DNA from: Barthelona sp. PCE
Taxonomy: Eukaryota > Metamonada: BaSk clade
DNA length: 64,000 bases
Direction: 5' to 3'
NCBI GenBank assembly: GCA_040285745.1
Contig: JAUFOR010000003.1
Location: forward strand, 992,001-1,056,000
Made by a program: the position numbers and the translations under genes. Under the pieces are notes generated by a model. The model ran no database searches, was not told the origin of the DNA, and worked only from the letters and a program-made list of their open reading frames with translations. This document shows, piece after piece, positions 54,501 through 63,596 of this stretch (position 1 is the first letter of the stretch; the number at the start of each line of letters is the position of its first letter).

Positions 54501-56095
54501 GCGATTTTTCTTCGGTGTTGATTGAGGGGGACACAAATACGCGACATAACTTAGCCCAAATATCAGCATCATTTAATTGCGTTGCGCCAGAGGCCAAAGC
54601 AGGTCAGTTTTCGTTTGAAAGCGATGTTTTTGCGTTAGGTTCTGTGTTGATGTACACATATGGATGTTCAGTCTCAAGAAACATGCCTGTTGATGAAGTT
54701 TTACTAATTAACGGATCCCCGATAAACACACTACGACGTGTTCGTGCGCAACTTCCCCAGTTACGACCAAAATTGGAAGAGTTAGTCAATGATGGCAGTT
54801 TCACAACAGAAAGGATTTCAAATCGCTTCCCTCTCATTAAGAAGCATGTGAAACACCACGTGGACTATGTCAAAGAAAGTATAGAGCACTTTTCTCGTAG
54901 GCAAGAAACCGTAAATATGAATGATTTTCGAACAGCTTTTCCATTTGTGTTTTCAAATCGGGAAACCTTCTTCAATACCGAAGCGCTCACAATAGACAGC
55001 CAACATGGTGTTATTTTTTACTTAAATGGTGTTTCAATGAGCAAATTCGAAATTTTTGCAGACGAAGTGTTCAAACTGAGATTGTTACACGATTATATAC
55101 TATTAAACGGTAATTTGAACCCAAATGCAACTGATGATGATCTTCGTGCTGTTGCTAATCTTCTCTATCTTTGCATAGAGCACGATGTGCATCTTATACC
55201 GGATTATTTACCGCCTTGGATTATTATTGCGCTTTCTGACGATTATAATTCTGTTAATGACCCCACTTTATTCAAGAAAGCATTTTATGTGCAACATTCT
55301 CAAATGATAAGCAATTATTTGACTGGTTGTGCTGAATGGAATGAAAAAGTTGTTGATGCGACTACATTCCCCGAATATGAGTTGTTTTTCATAGAAGAGA
55401 CCATTGAAACATACGCTCACGCTATGCGTATAATCCATGAAACATTCAGAACAGGCCCAGCAGTTGCTCAACTCAACAATTTATCATTTGAGGAAATATT
55501 TGCATTACTCATTTCAGACAAGAACCTTGATGTTTTATACATCACATCTCAGCTTGATTATGGAAATAATGTTGATTCAACACAGCGTTTGACATTAGAA
55601 AGGGCAATCTCTGAACTTGATTCTGTCGAAAGGACAAAGCTCGTATACTGGATGAGTGGCCTATCCCAGCTTCGCAACTATAAAGTTTGCACTCGGCCTG
55701 CTCATTCACACGTGAGTATATCACCTTCTTTGAGGCAAATTACATTGCCACAGAACGGAGAAGTACTTTCTGACTTGAAGCGTGGAATTGCAGATGTTTA
55801 TGGAATGCAACATAAGATGGCTCTTGCCCACGCACTAAGCGAACTGCAAACAGGAGATATTGACAGTATAAACAACAGAATTGTGAAGTTATCACATGTT
55901 CGTATATGTCCCTTCTGTTTCACACAGCATGAGTGCGATGATGGATTGATCAAGTGCAAAACATGTTCTCTATTGTTCTGCCCACGGTGCTTAAAGCTGC
56001 AATGTCGCCAACTAAAACACTGTAATGTTGCTCCAGTGCAAACATTATCTCAGACAATGATTCAGAAAACCCTGGATGTGTTACTACAATCCTAA
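51506..56095 (+). CDS. Multidomain fusion: propeller-like, kinase-like, degenerate HECT, zinc finger
   Basis: 1529 residues. About 1-310 and 380-540: beta-propeller-like halves split by a very basic NLS-like stretch (about 321-375, including KRGRKRRRANK). About 550-850: helical. About 870-1060: protein-kinase-like, with LRNELNVL, MNIIWRDVAPQNVL (D and N kept near 976), KLCDFSS (DFG is DFS near 1000) and CVAPE. About 1140-1440: HECT-like, including NNLSFEEIFALLISDKNLDV and TKLVYWMSGLSQL (family: FVTGSSRLP); the catalytic Cys position before ITLP is Ser1408. About 1467-1510: Cys-rich IBR-like finger (CPFC ... CKTC ... CPRC). Inferred: a nuclear ubiquitin-related scaffold. Confidence 0.75.
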   Translation: MSSHYDAQSFRTSVPKMTNIIAGNVQLGNIYGIHRDNLIQYNIDSRESTVIPVPDPAAITSLISDPLTGVLFIVCNNQICYLIPGQECTQLEPIHMVFGIPIPIVDVMVISMSTNGGHIAVCFFTDGSYWVHTIDVTNPYNFINAGSHQLHQESITALALNHNGRKILAACNNTSYDFMEINFDSGEQRFIPLYPDADQPLVKSFFCHGDHIHWVYAENLLYHYTIVSPGEDRVEDHHSMEMESWVCDIQRVHGDQLLVKLEGGMFEIMRLDSPRSGIKTFTCYKMNVTFIVPGEEQFWIVAPYEGKLRAYKADQDESTPERKRGRKRRRANKTEEGGEGRSERKRGNRGYRNNNAKLEEGEQAPVLKRKKRRNERDGTMFESSKCAIIVSGGIAKIHSMSSPDGEPVTDYCVSKTAMAAVVHDEIVVCDSQRDLIRVSAPEGAIKIVIVNNRIVCIGKSQCVVYDMTLKGVASHSVEISKVKDYVVGDNVFYILFDSYSVFGAHVYSSKTITIPFSATKIVEFKISDVKTDLSLKYDVKKPVRCLIRYNEYGFFHSNDWMNSAAQLAVIGQQSVADNIIPSAKPIVAHGKKAVTEYKSIFDKQKAGIKNLLERLVAKDEKQVNELIWAMEHLLINMDACYERCKANINENVLVELLKCKKSWKYPEEITYDTIRVLEKMQGEINALCGDVNPRAVRTHFLRRLEMMYLRNPSLLIANEAHMQRIDAAIATNNKYFTFWKEFKIETHICAALGACLALKDRLIGVVAMMKEGSDVLSDARDIARESMRIQSTINNVFVHFATNSIRIEANGILDRQLALVSFKKASYTAEMMLNKFNLKVDCDVDVECAALYSNALLLGLHDEKVMQKDAQRDTYLKCFCVSDLHRDRSLNSLRNELNVLLRHEDSFISVERLVFVVDGNTPTVSYIVLELEYASFDLIMYIEHFCTPFNLEQRHTIARRLITAMWTLHSMNIIWRDVAPQNVLIFCEEDGTITDVKLCDFSSVLIEGDTNTRHNLAQISASFNCVAPEAKAGQFSFESDVFALGSVLMYTYGCSVSRNMPVDEVLLINGSPINTLRRVRAQLPQLRPKLEELVNDGSFTTERISNRFPLIKKHVKHHVDYVKESIEHFSRRQETVNMNDFRTAFPFVFSNRETFFNTEALTIDSQHGVIFYLNGVSMSKFEIFADEVFKLRLLHDYILLNGNLNPNATDDDLRAVANLLYLCIEHDVHLIPDYLPPWIIIALSDDYNSVNDPTLFKKAFYVQHSQMISNYLTGCAEWNEKVVDATTFPEYELFFIEETIETYAHAMRIIHETFRTGPAVAQLNNLSFEEIFALLISDKNLDVLYITSQLDYGNNVDSTQRLTLERAISELDSVERTKLVYWMSGLSQLRNYKVCTRPAHSHVSISPSLRQITLPQNGEVLSDLKRGIADVYGMQHKMALAHALSELQTGDIDSINNRIVKLSHVRICPFCFTQHECDDGLIKCKTCSLLFCPRCLKLQCRQLKHCNVAPVQTLSQTMIQKTLDVLLQS

Positions 56096-56298
56096 CTGCT
56101 GAAGAAGATTTTTGTTGTGAGTGATCATTGCATCAAAAGTAAATTTTTTGACAATTTTAATTCGAAACCTTTTGTACAGTTATGTTCTTGCTTCCACAGA
56201 TATTAAATGACTAAAACGAGGTTTTATAATGCTTGAATGTTATATTTGAGGCTGAGGCTTCATAATTCAATTTCTCTCTCTTTCTTTATCTCCTTTTT

Positions 56299-57228
56299 AT
56301 GTTACATATCAAAGTATCACACAAGTTAGAGCTTCAGGGTATTGGTCTTGACCTCACCACTAGCGAAGATGGATCCATGTTTTGCTATTCTGCAGACGAT
56401 AAGGTAAAAGTTTACACATACGATCACTCAGAAGGCTTTGTGCACAAGATTGACTTTACATACGAAAACTGTGCTGCTTATTGCATTTTTATAGGGAACG
56501 ATCATTTAATCATGGGAACTCATTACGGTTTTGGTGTGTATTCCCTCGCAACTGGTGCATGCCTCCATGAGAGTGAAGACAGCTGGTCTGAGGAGATCTA
56601 CGCTATGGAATCCTTTACCATAAGCGAATCCGAGTTTTTGTTTGCCGCTGGTGGAATGGCCGGAGATTTCAGGCAATACAAAATCGTCATAGCGGATCAG
56701 GAGCGTGTCGAAGTGGAAACCATTATTGAAATGGATGATGAAGCATTCTGTGATGCTGAAGGCGTAAACGGTTTAGCTTATTATGATGAAAATCGTCTTT
56801 TTGTTTTCGTTGGCGACTCTTCAGTCACATATATCGACCCGATGGATCCAGACCAGAGCCCAGAAGATATTGCTGAACCAGTTGAACTCCCTGATGGTTT
56901 CAGCGCAGACTCTGTTTCTTTGTATCATATGGAGGCGGGTACATTTGTTGCATGCACTAAGTTATGCAGTGTGACACGTGATTTGGAGTTTGGAGAGCCT
57001 GTTGATGATTTTACTGTTAGATCAGTAGTTGCAATGAACAGTCAGTATTTGGGTGGCTTCACTGAAACGGAAGTGTGTGTTTTCGACGCTGAAAGTGGTC
57101 AGAAGGTAGGTTCATTTGCTCAACAATTTGTTCGTGTTGCTTTAAAAGGTAAACCTGGTACTTTCTTCTTTGATGTTTGTAAGCTTGAATCTAACTCTCA
57201 TATTGTATTTGCAGCTTCATTGGAATAA
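56299..57228 (+). CDS. WD40/beta-propeller-like protein, 309 aa
   Basis: Acidic protein composed of repeating four-strand-like units (GIGLDLTTSEDGSMFCYSADD then KVKVYTYD; SQYLGGFTETEVCVFDAESG), consistent with a degenerate seven-bladed WD-type propeller. WD dipeptides are mostly lost. It has no TM or signal. I cannot link it to a named family. Start at the ATG after a pyrimidine tract (CTCTCTCTTTCTTTATCTCC), which looks like a promoter/leader element. Confidence 0.65.
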   Translation: MLHIKVSHKLELQGIGLDLTTSEDGSMFCYSADDKVKVYTYDHSEGFVHKIDFTYENCAAYCIFIGNDHLIMGTHYGFGVYSLATGACLHESEDSWSEEIYAMESFTISESEFLFAAGGMAGDFRQYKIVIADQERVEVETIIEMDDEAFCDAEGVNGLAYYDENRLFVFVGDSSVTYIDPMDPDQSPEDIAEPVELPDGFSADSVSLYHMEAGTFVACTKLCSVTRDLEFGEPVDDFTVRSVVAMNSQYLGGFTETEVCVFDAESGQKVGSFAQQFVRVALKGKPGTFFFDVCKLESNSHIVFAASLE

Positions 57229-57676
57229 CTGTCACGCAACAATAGCCAGTAAATACAGTTAGTTTTTATTCAGATTTTTTACTGACTTCTTCAACATGAA
57301 AAACAAACACTCTGCAATATCTATGTCATTGAATGTGAAATACACAACGCTTTCAACACCTGAACAGCTGATATAAAGTCGCTAAAACAATAAACAGTAA
57401 CTCAAAAAATTGAAGTCCCAAAACAAAGACAAAAAACCCAATGTAAGCCCTCACAGCCGTGGAAACCCAAGGATTATATCAAGACATGCTGATATCCAAT
57501 GAAATCAGATAGAAACAAGTATATGCTACTTAAAGTAAGCTGCCACTGTTCCCACTTACCAAGAGAGCATATATAAGCAATTTTCTGGAATTACTAAGGT
57601 TCATAGTGCAGTAGGATAACGACATTCTCCTTAAACTTTTTTTCCCTTTATCTTTGTTTAACGCTAATTTTTTGCA
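57229..57676. other. Intergenic upstream of eL29, 448 bp
   Basis: No ORF or known RNA. Pyrimidine-rich TTCTCCTTAAACTTTTTTTCCC just before the eL29 ATG probably is its promoter/leader; a small RNA gene in this spacer cannot be excluded. Confidence 0.45.
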
Positions 57677-57853
57677 ATGGCCAAGAGTAGAAACGCGGGA
57701 TCATCCAACGTCACCATTAAGAACCACCGTAACGGTATCAAGAGACCCAAACGTCAAAGAAAGCTCAGCATTAAAAACATGCATCAGAGTTTCCGTCGTA
57801 ATCAGAAGTTCGCACGCAAAAACAACCGTGTGGTAGTCGAAAAGAAGGAGTAA
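57677..57853 (+). CDS. RPL29: Ribosomal protein eL29
   Basis: 58-residue very basic protein of the large ribosomal subunit. It starts AKSRNAGSSN and has the family core NHRNGIKRPKRQRKLSIKNM (human [20 protein letters not shown]), then FRRNQKFARKNNR (human FLRNMRFAKKHNK). Length equals the short eL29 of fungi and protists. No intron. Confidence 0.93.
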   Translation: MAKSRNAGSSNVTIKNHRNGIKRPKRQRKLSIKNMHQSFRRNQKFARKNNRVVVEKKE

Positions 57854-58309
57854 TCACTGCAATATACGTCGAGAAAATTTTTTTACTTTTTATTCAATGA
57901 AATAAATAGTTTTTATCACACCTTTGGGGGGTATTGTGCAACAGACAATACCAAATTTCAACTTTGAAAGTTCTGGTCACCAGTTTGTATCCCATTATAA
58001 GCTGAATGGAAAGTAGTTTTCTAATTGAACTTTAAGTACTGACCAGATGAAATTCAAGAGCGTTGAGACATTAAAAAGAACCCAACTAGTTGACTGTAAG
58101 AAATAGGTATTAGACAGGTGAATTTCTCATATCATTTCCTAGTTTTTCAAAATAGGATAAAGATGCCTTTAATTGAATGTCCACAAATACATTGTGACAG
58201 AAAACGTTTACGAAATTCAGAACACAATTTCTAAATTTTTCTCTTTCAATATACTGCATTGATTTTTCCATACATTTTTTTCAATTACGGTTGCATAATT
58301 TACAAATGA
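57854..58309. other. Intergenic, 456 bp
   Basis: Convergent 3' regions of eL29 and the adenylate kinase gene. Unusually long for a convergent spacer here. No ORF, RNA or repeat recognised. Confidence 0.45.
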
Positions 58310-59689
58310 TTAGACTGCTGTATCTCTGAAATAAAGGACCTGCTGCGTGATTGCGTCGAATGGAAGTGTTGCATCAACCTTCAAAACGTTACGGGGGAAT
58401 AAACGCTCAGCTTCAGCAACCATCTCTTCAGCGTTGGCATATATCTGCTCACAGACCTCAGGTGCATCCAATGGGGAGCGGACAACACCCTCAGGGAACT
58501 CGTCCTCGGTATCCTTGAACTTTGCAACACCATATTCAAAGTATCTGTTTTCGGCACGAAAAGCGACATCGTCATGTTTGCTTTCCAGATAGACAAGTCT
58601 ATCCATGACGAAGCCTGCCTTCTGAAGGTGCTCCACATCCGTCTTATTACGTGGGAAGCCATCAACAACAAGTGGGACACCGTTGTGCTCATGAACATAT
58701 TCTAAGAACATAGGTACTAAAACATCAGAGGAAACGTGATGTTTTGCCAGTAAATCGGTTGTCTCGTGGTCAAAATGACGAAGAAGCATACCAATGTTAA
58801 CATATGGAACAGTTAAAATTTCGCTGAGCTTCCAAGCCTGTGAGGTCTTACCCAATGTGGTGGGACCGCACACAAAGATGCTCGCTTGCTTACGTTTGAC
58901 TTCTCTGGGAAGTTGTGCGTTCGTGCGAAGGTACTTTCTGATATCTTCGTATATTTCATCAGGGTGCTTTGCGCCATCGACTTGGAATTCCAGAGACTTG
59001 TAGAGGCACCTGATACCACGCATGTTACGGTGATACAGACCAAGGCGGGTACGCATGGCGGCCTCAGTGTCGTCCTTCCTGTGGATCAACCTCGAAAGGA
59101 TCTCCTTTGGTGGAGGCGAAAACTTCAAGTGGTAAATGTGGCCGTCAGTTGGATCCATCATGCGGCCCAATGCACGCTCAACAAGAACGTCGTCGTCAAC
59201 AACGATGTTGATGAACTTATTAGCGAGACACCCACTGGTTTGCAAAAAGATCGCCTGTGCACGGTTACGAGGGAATCCATCTAAAAGCCAACCCTTCTCT
59301 AGACAATCAGGCTCGCTCAAGCGGTTGATTACGATGCCGCAGATGATGTCGTCAGGTACGTAGTTTCCATTGCTGATATGAGAGTCAGCAATTTTGCCCA
59401 ACTCTGTTTTGTTCCTGATCTCACGGCGCAGAATTGCACCTGTGCTGATGTGGACGACGCCGAACTCCTCCACAATCTCTTCTGATTGTGTACCCTTTCC
59501 GGCGGCTGGTGGACCTGAGATAATTATGCGCAGAACGGGGTTTCGCTTCAGATAGTCCCTTAAATGGACGAGATGGTCCGAAGGCTGGGATGTAATAAGC
59601 TCAGAATAGCACTCGTTGAGCAACTGGTTCAAGTTATTCGTCGTAGCATACTCAGATGCACGTTTAAAAAATTCAGATTTTGTTTGCAT
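58310..59689 (-). CDS. Double-domain adenylate kinase, AK8-like flagellar type
   Basis: 459 residues. An N-terminal dimerisation/docking-like helix pair (about 15-48, LLNECYSELITSQPSDHLVHLRD) like those of AK8/AK7 is followed by two adenylate kinase domains. Domain 1 (about 52-265) is canonical: GPPAAGKGTQ, ISTGAILRREI, GWLLDGFPRNRAQA, and a short LID RMMDPTDGHIYH. Domain 2 (about 272-455) is degenerate: GPTTLGKTSQA keeps the P-loop, VDGFPRN is kept, but LID and catalytic Arg positions are altered. Reaction: ATP + AMP to 2 ADP. Architecture and length match AK8 (479 aa), which supplies ATP in cilia. Confidence 0.85.
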   Translation of the reverse strand: MQTKSEFFKRASEYATTNNLNQLLNECYSELITSQPSDHLVHLRDYLKRNPVLRIIISGPPAAGKGTQSEEIVEEFGVVHISTGAILRREIRNKTELGKIADSHISNGNYVPDDIICGIVINRLSEPDCLEKGWLLDGFPRNRAQAIFLQTSGCLANKFINIVVDDDVLVERALGRMMDPTDGHIYHLKFSPPPKEILSRLIHRKDDTEAAMRTRLGLYHRNMRGIRCLYKSLEFQVDGAKHPDEIYEDIRKYLRTNAQLPREVKRKQASIFVCGPTTLGKTSQAWKLSEILTVPYVNIGMLLRHFDHETTDLLAKHHVSSDVLVPMFLEYVHEHNGVPLVVDGFPRNKTDVEHLQKAGFVMDRLVYLESKHDDVAFRAENRYFEYGVAKFKDTEDEFPEGVVRSPLDAPEVCEQIYANAEEMVAEAERLFPRNVLKVDATLPFDAITQQVLYFRDTAV

Positions 59690-60051
59690 TGTATATATAG
59701 GTTGTATTACGGATATTTAGGTGTTTTAGGTAAATTTGATGATGCAAAATCGATTTAAAGCCCGGGATGTTGTGATACGGTGAGATATGCGATAGCGTCT
59801 ATTCAGCCAGATATTGTTCTGAATTCATGTTGCATGAGGTTAAAACTGTGTATAATATGCTGCGATGGCTGTACAAATGTCTTACTGGACTCATGGAATA
59901 GGAATTTCCATTTTTGGTGAATAGACGATTCACATCAAAGTGGCAAGACACTGTGGATTTAAAAAGCAGAAAAATACCTCTGCCACGAGTTTTAGCCCTG
60001 GTTTAAGACATTTCCTGCAATAAACTTTTTGCTTTCTTCAAACCCTTTACA
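59690..60051. other. Divergent spacer, 362 bp
   Basis: Between adenylate kinase and a small membrane protein gene. No feature recognised beyond a pyrimidine-rich tract before the ATG at 60052. Confidence 0.45.
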
Positions 60052-60258
60052 ATGGCTTCCGAAGGGACTCCACTCGAAAAAGTCATAACAATCATGATTT
60101 TAGTATGCCTTAGCCTTGGAGTTTGTTTTTGGTATTGTTGCCTAAAAAAGCAACCACAAACATTTGCTGTTTCCTCAAAGCCAGCAACATTGGCGAATTT
60201 CAAAGGACCAACCCCCATGCATGATCCACATCCCGAACCAAAATACAATAGTGACTAG
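60052..60258 (+). CDS. Single-pass membrane microprotein, 68 aa
   Basis: A nine-residue N-terminus, then a TM helix (KVITIMILVCLSLGVCFWYCCL) with Cys clustered at its cytosolic end, possible palmitoylation sites. A 38-residue Pro/Lys-rich tail ends DPHPEPKYNSD. The layout matches small type III signal-anchor proteins. An antisense frame (60003-60248) is also open but shows no membrane or domain logic. Convergent with UBA1, 29 bp between stops. Family unknown. Confidence 0.6.
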   Translation: MASEGTPLEKVITIMILVCLSLGVCFWYCCLKKQPQTFAVSSKPATLANFKGPTPMHDPHPEPKYNSD

Positions 60259-60287
60259 TATAAATGAATAAAATCACATTTTATTGC

Positions 60288-63275
60288 TTACTGTACTCTT
60301 AACTTAAAAGGAGGGACTTTGAGCTCCTGGAAATTGGAGTCAGTGAACATGGCATTAACGATAAGAACGTCACGAGGACAATCTTTTTTATGACAAAGCT
60401 CATATACATCCTTGCTCTTCATGGCAAGACGTTCCTCATTGGAAGGATCCCAAGAGGAGTACACAATATTGCCATCCATCTCTACCATAGCAGCCTGACC
60501 GCCAAGCTTTGCCTCGAATTCACGGATCCAATCACCTAAGGTAATGTTCCTTGCGTCAACTTCAAGGTAGTCCCACACTGAGAAATTGCCAAGCTTGCCT
60601 TCCTCTACCTTTACCTCCTCTGGGTTGAACTTTAGGATGGTACTGATGGCCATGTCAATGTAATACGACTGGTAGTCATCAATGTCTCTGCTTCCGGTGG
60701 CGAACTTGAGGAGCTCGAGCATTGACAAACCTGTAACCAGTGCAGTGGTGGTGACCATAGCGGGAATGATCTTACCAGCAACCCTCCTGATCTCGAATTT
60801 GGTTTCAGTGGGGATATCGTAGGAAATACCACGTGTGTTAGCAATGGCAGCTACGAAATCCAAGTGAAGTTCATCGTCCTTCTCGAACTCAATGGCAGCA
60901 CCGCTTACATCGATAACTGGGTACTGAGAAATGACTTCGAGCATCTCAGAGCGAGACATGGATGGCAGAGGTGCGTTGTTGTTGTCATCAGGTTCATCGG
61001 TCTCAACGACAAAGTCAGAAGCTGGAACCCACTTCTTGGGCTCAACCTTACAGGCCTCCTCCAAAACGTACTCGCGTGTGAGGTCGCTGACATCCCAACC
61101 GTACACAAGACCCTGAAGCAGAGTACAAGAATAAACGAATTCTGCGTGTGTTTCGTTATCAGGATCGAACTCGTGAACAACAGGACATCTCTTGTGACCA
61201 GTCCAAAATGGCATACCGGTCTGCTCGTCGACAGCATCTGCGGGACAGGAGTGCAACAGTTGTTTGATTGTGTTGATAAAGAACTCCTCAAACATGTTCC
61301 TGGCATAGACAATACAGTCGTCAATGCGTTTAGGATACCACTCAACGGCCTGTCCCAGTGTTTTCATGATATCTTGGATCTCAACAGGACCCTTGCCCTC
61401 GAGCCAACTCATGCCGTCCTTCTTCCATTTGGAAAGAACTTCATAGGGCTTCTCAAAGCACTGATTCCATTTGTCACGACCCCATTCGATGGTGTGAGCA
61501 ATTAAGTGAGGGAAGTTCTTGAGGGTGCAGAAGGCGATGTTATCGTCCTCCGGATCTTGTGACTGGCCATAAGAGACTGTCTTTCCGGGAACAACGGTCT
61601 GGGTTGATCCCTTCAGACCCTGTGTACCAGACTCAAAGAGGGGCTTGCCGTGGAGCAGAGCGCATGAGTCGGTGTACAAACGTGCCTTCATATTATCGAG
61701 CGCGTTGATAATAACGTCCAGCCCAGCCCAGAACTCATAGTTCCAGACGTCCTCCGTTGAAGTACCTACAGCGATTGTGGAGGAGGCGACGTTCATATCC
61801 TTATTCATATTCTTAGCAACACGAATGCCTACTTCAGACTTGGACTGCTTGATATCACCTTCTCTAAACAAGAACTGACGTGAAAGGTTGCTCTTCTCAA
61901 TGACATCTAGGTCAGTGACAGTAAGCTTACCCTCTCCGCAACTGAGACCACATGAAGCAAAATTCTTTAGAGCCTCACAGCCAATAGCTCCTGTACCAAC
62001 GAGGAAAGCATTATAGTTCTGCAGTGTGGTGAGGGCTTCCATGCCGTACACAGTGATGAGGTCGTCGTAGCGAGAATTGATGGGACGTACGTTGTCGAGG
62101 TTGTCAAGCGTGGGCTTGAACATACAGGGTGTTTCCTCGAAGAAACAAAATTGTTTGATAGGTGTGAACTTTCTAGACACGGCCTTGAGGGCCTCCTGGG
62201 CGACAATACCACCAAGTGCAGCAGCAGTGGGATTGATAGAGGTGAACCAACCCATGAAGAGTGCACGGAAAACAGGGAATTCCTCCTTTTCAATATCAAA
62301 GGTGGTGTCGCTCACGAGGGAATCAAACATTTCGTACGCTTGCTCAGGCGACTCAAAGTTATAGATGCCCAATTCATCCATGAAGCGACCGGTAGACACA
62401 AAGAACTTGTGAAGCTTACTGCTTTCGATCTTGTTTCCAAAGATCTCGATAATGTCAGGTGTGGCAACGGCCTCCTGATAAGACTTGAACTCAAAGGTGG
62501 CGGGTTGTTTAACCTCAGCAACATAACCTCCGGAAATATACTCTCCGAATTCAGTTGCATCGACGCCTTCAAGCTCCATTGTGATACGGCCAACCTTCTT
62601 GATGGAGAACTCTCCCTCGTTGAGCTGATCTGTGCCGCGCACATGCGTTAGCTTAACAATTGTGCCATCTGGTACGGAAATACTGTTCTCGTCACAGAGA
62701 GTAACGAGACAGGGGTTTGTGTTTGACACACCATCGACAAGACCGGTCCATGGCTGGATATCGTCTGCCTGTGTGACTGTGAACTTGTCACCGAGATCGC
62801 AGAAGAGACGACCGACAAAGCCACGCGCGCTTGCAACAATTACCTTTGTTCCGTGGTTGCGGGCTTCACTAGTGATGCCGTTGATCTCCTCCTCACGTGC
62901 ATCAGTCAGAATAATGAGATCATACTTGTCATAAGGGATACCATCCTCCTTTGTAAGCTGACAATAGGGGTTAAGTTCTGTAAGATTTGCAAAGGCAGCG
63001 TCGACGCGGGTTGTGGTGCCAACGTGTTCCTCTTCAACGTAGAAATTACCGCAACGATCACGTAATTCGCAAGTGTTGTTATCGTGAACACCAACAACAG
63101 GAATACCGGCAAGAATGAGGTTTTTAGCGACCTCAACACCGAGACCACGAAGGCCAACGATCAATACTCGACTGGACTGCATAGCTTGCATCGCATCTTT
63201 ACCAAGAGCGTAAATCTGTCGAGAGTAGCGATCTTCGTCGATCTCTATCTCAGGTGATGATTGAATAGGTTCCAT
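60288..63275 (-). CDS. UBA1: Ubiquitin-activating enzyme E1 (UBA1)
   Basis: Adenylates ubiquitin's C-terminus and passes it as a thioester to E2 enzymes. 995 residues, full length. Inactive adenylation half: DRYSRQIYALGKDAM and GLRGLGVEVAKNLILAG. Active half: TGAIGCEALKNFASCG (nucleotide loop), TVTDLDVIEKSNLSRQFLFR and NALDNMKAR. Catalytic Cys583 lies in AFCTLKNFPHLI (human CTLKNFPNAI), followed by the SCCH helices. The C-terminal ubiquitin-fold domain (about 905-995) recruits E2. No sign of degeneration. Confidence 0.97.
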   Translation of the reverse strand: MEPIQSSPEIEIDEDRYSRQIYALGKDAMQAMQSSRVLIVGLRGLGVEVAKNLILAGIPVVGVHDNNTCELRDRCGNFYVEEEHVGTTTRVDAAFANLTELNPYCQLTKEDGIPYDKYDLIILTDAREEEINGITSEARNHGTKVIVASARGFVGRLFCDLGDKFTVTQADDIQPWTGLVDGVSNTNPCLVTLCDENSISVPDGTIVKLTHVRGTDQLNEGEFSIKKVGRITMELEGVDATEFGEYISGGYVAEVKQPATFEFKSYQEAVATPDIIEIFGNKIESSKLHKFFVSTGRFMDELGIYNFESPEQAYEMFDSLVSDTTFDIEKEEFPVFRALFMGWFTSINPTAAALGGIVAQEALKAVSRKFTPIKQFCFFEETPCMFKPTLDNLDNVRPINSRYDDLITVYGMEALTTLQNYNAFLVGTGAIGCEALKNFASCGLSCGEGKLTVTDLDVIEKSNLSRQFLFREGDIKQSKSEVGIRVAKNMNKDMNVASSTIAVGTSTEDVWNYEFWAGLDVIINALDNMKARLYTDSCALLHGKPLFESGTQGLKGSTQTVVPGKTVSYGQSQDPEDDNIAFCTLKNFPHLIAHTIEWGRDKWNQCFEKPYEVLSKWKKDGMSWLEGKGPVEIQDIMKTLGQAVEWYPKRIDDCIVYARNMFEEFFINTIKQLLHSCPADAVDEQTGMPFWTGHKRCPVVHEFDPDNETHAEFVYSCTLLQGLVYGWDVSDLTREYVLEEACKVEPKKWVPASDFVVETDEPDDNNNAPLPSMSRSEMLEVISQYPVIDVSGAAIEFEKDDELHLDFVAAIANTRGISYDIPTETKFEIRRVAGKIIPAMVTTTALVTGLSMLELLKFATGSRDIDDYQSYYIDMAISTILKFNPEEVKVEEGKLGNFSVWDYLEVDARNITLGDWIREFEAKLGGQAAMVEMDGNIVYSSWDPSNEERLAMKSKDVYELCHKKDCPRDVLIVNAMFTDSNFQELKVPPFKLRVQ

Positions 63276-63596
63276 GTATGTGTAAAAGAGTTAAAAATGG
63301 AGTAGCAAGGGCTCTTTGTGACCAAAGGTTCTAGATGTACTTTTTTAGGGTTGTGGTATCTGCTATAGGTATAGTAGCGGCAATAAACGTGGGTGGAGCA
63401 CATGATTGTGTTATGTGAAGAACTGGTCTGTTAAACCTGCACTTGTAGTACCTATATGTTTGAGCTATCTTGCTGTGATGTATGCGGGGTAAAGAAGTTA
63501 TTGGTCAGTATAGGCTGCTATTTATCTTTTGAGGAAGAGAATTGGTGCTGCATATAGTTTTATCTTCCTTTTACAGGGCTTTCTTTTTTATTTGGT
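63276..63596. other. Intergenic, 321 bp
   Basis: Promoter side of UBA1 and 3' side of the next gene; no feature recognised. Confidence 0.45.

Noticed and set aside
60003-60248. 81-codon antisense frame over the small membrane protein gene
   Set aside because: No domain or membrane logic; the plus-strand frame has a clean TM helix, ATG context and convergent spacing.
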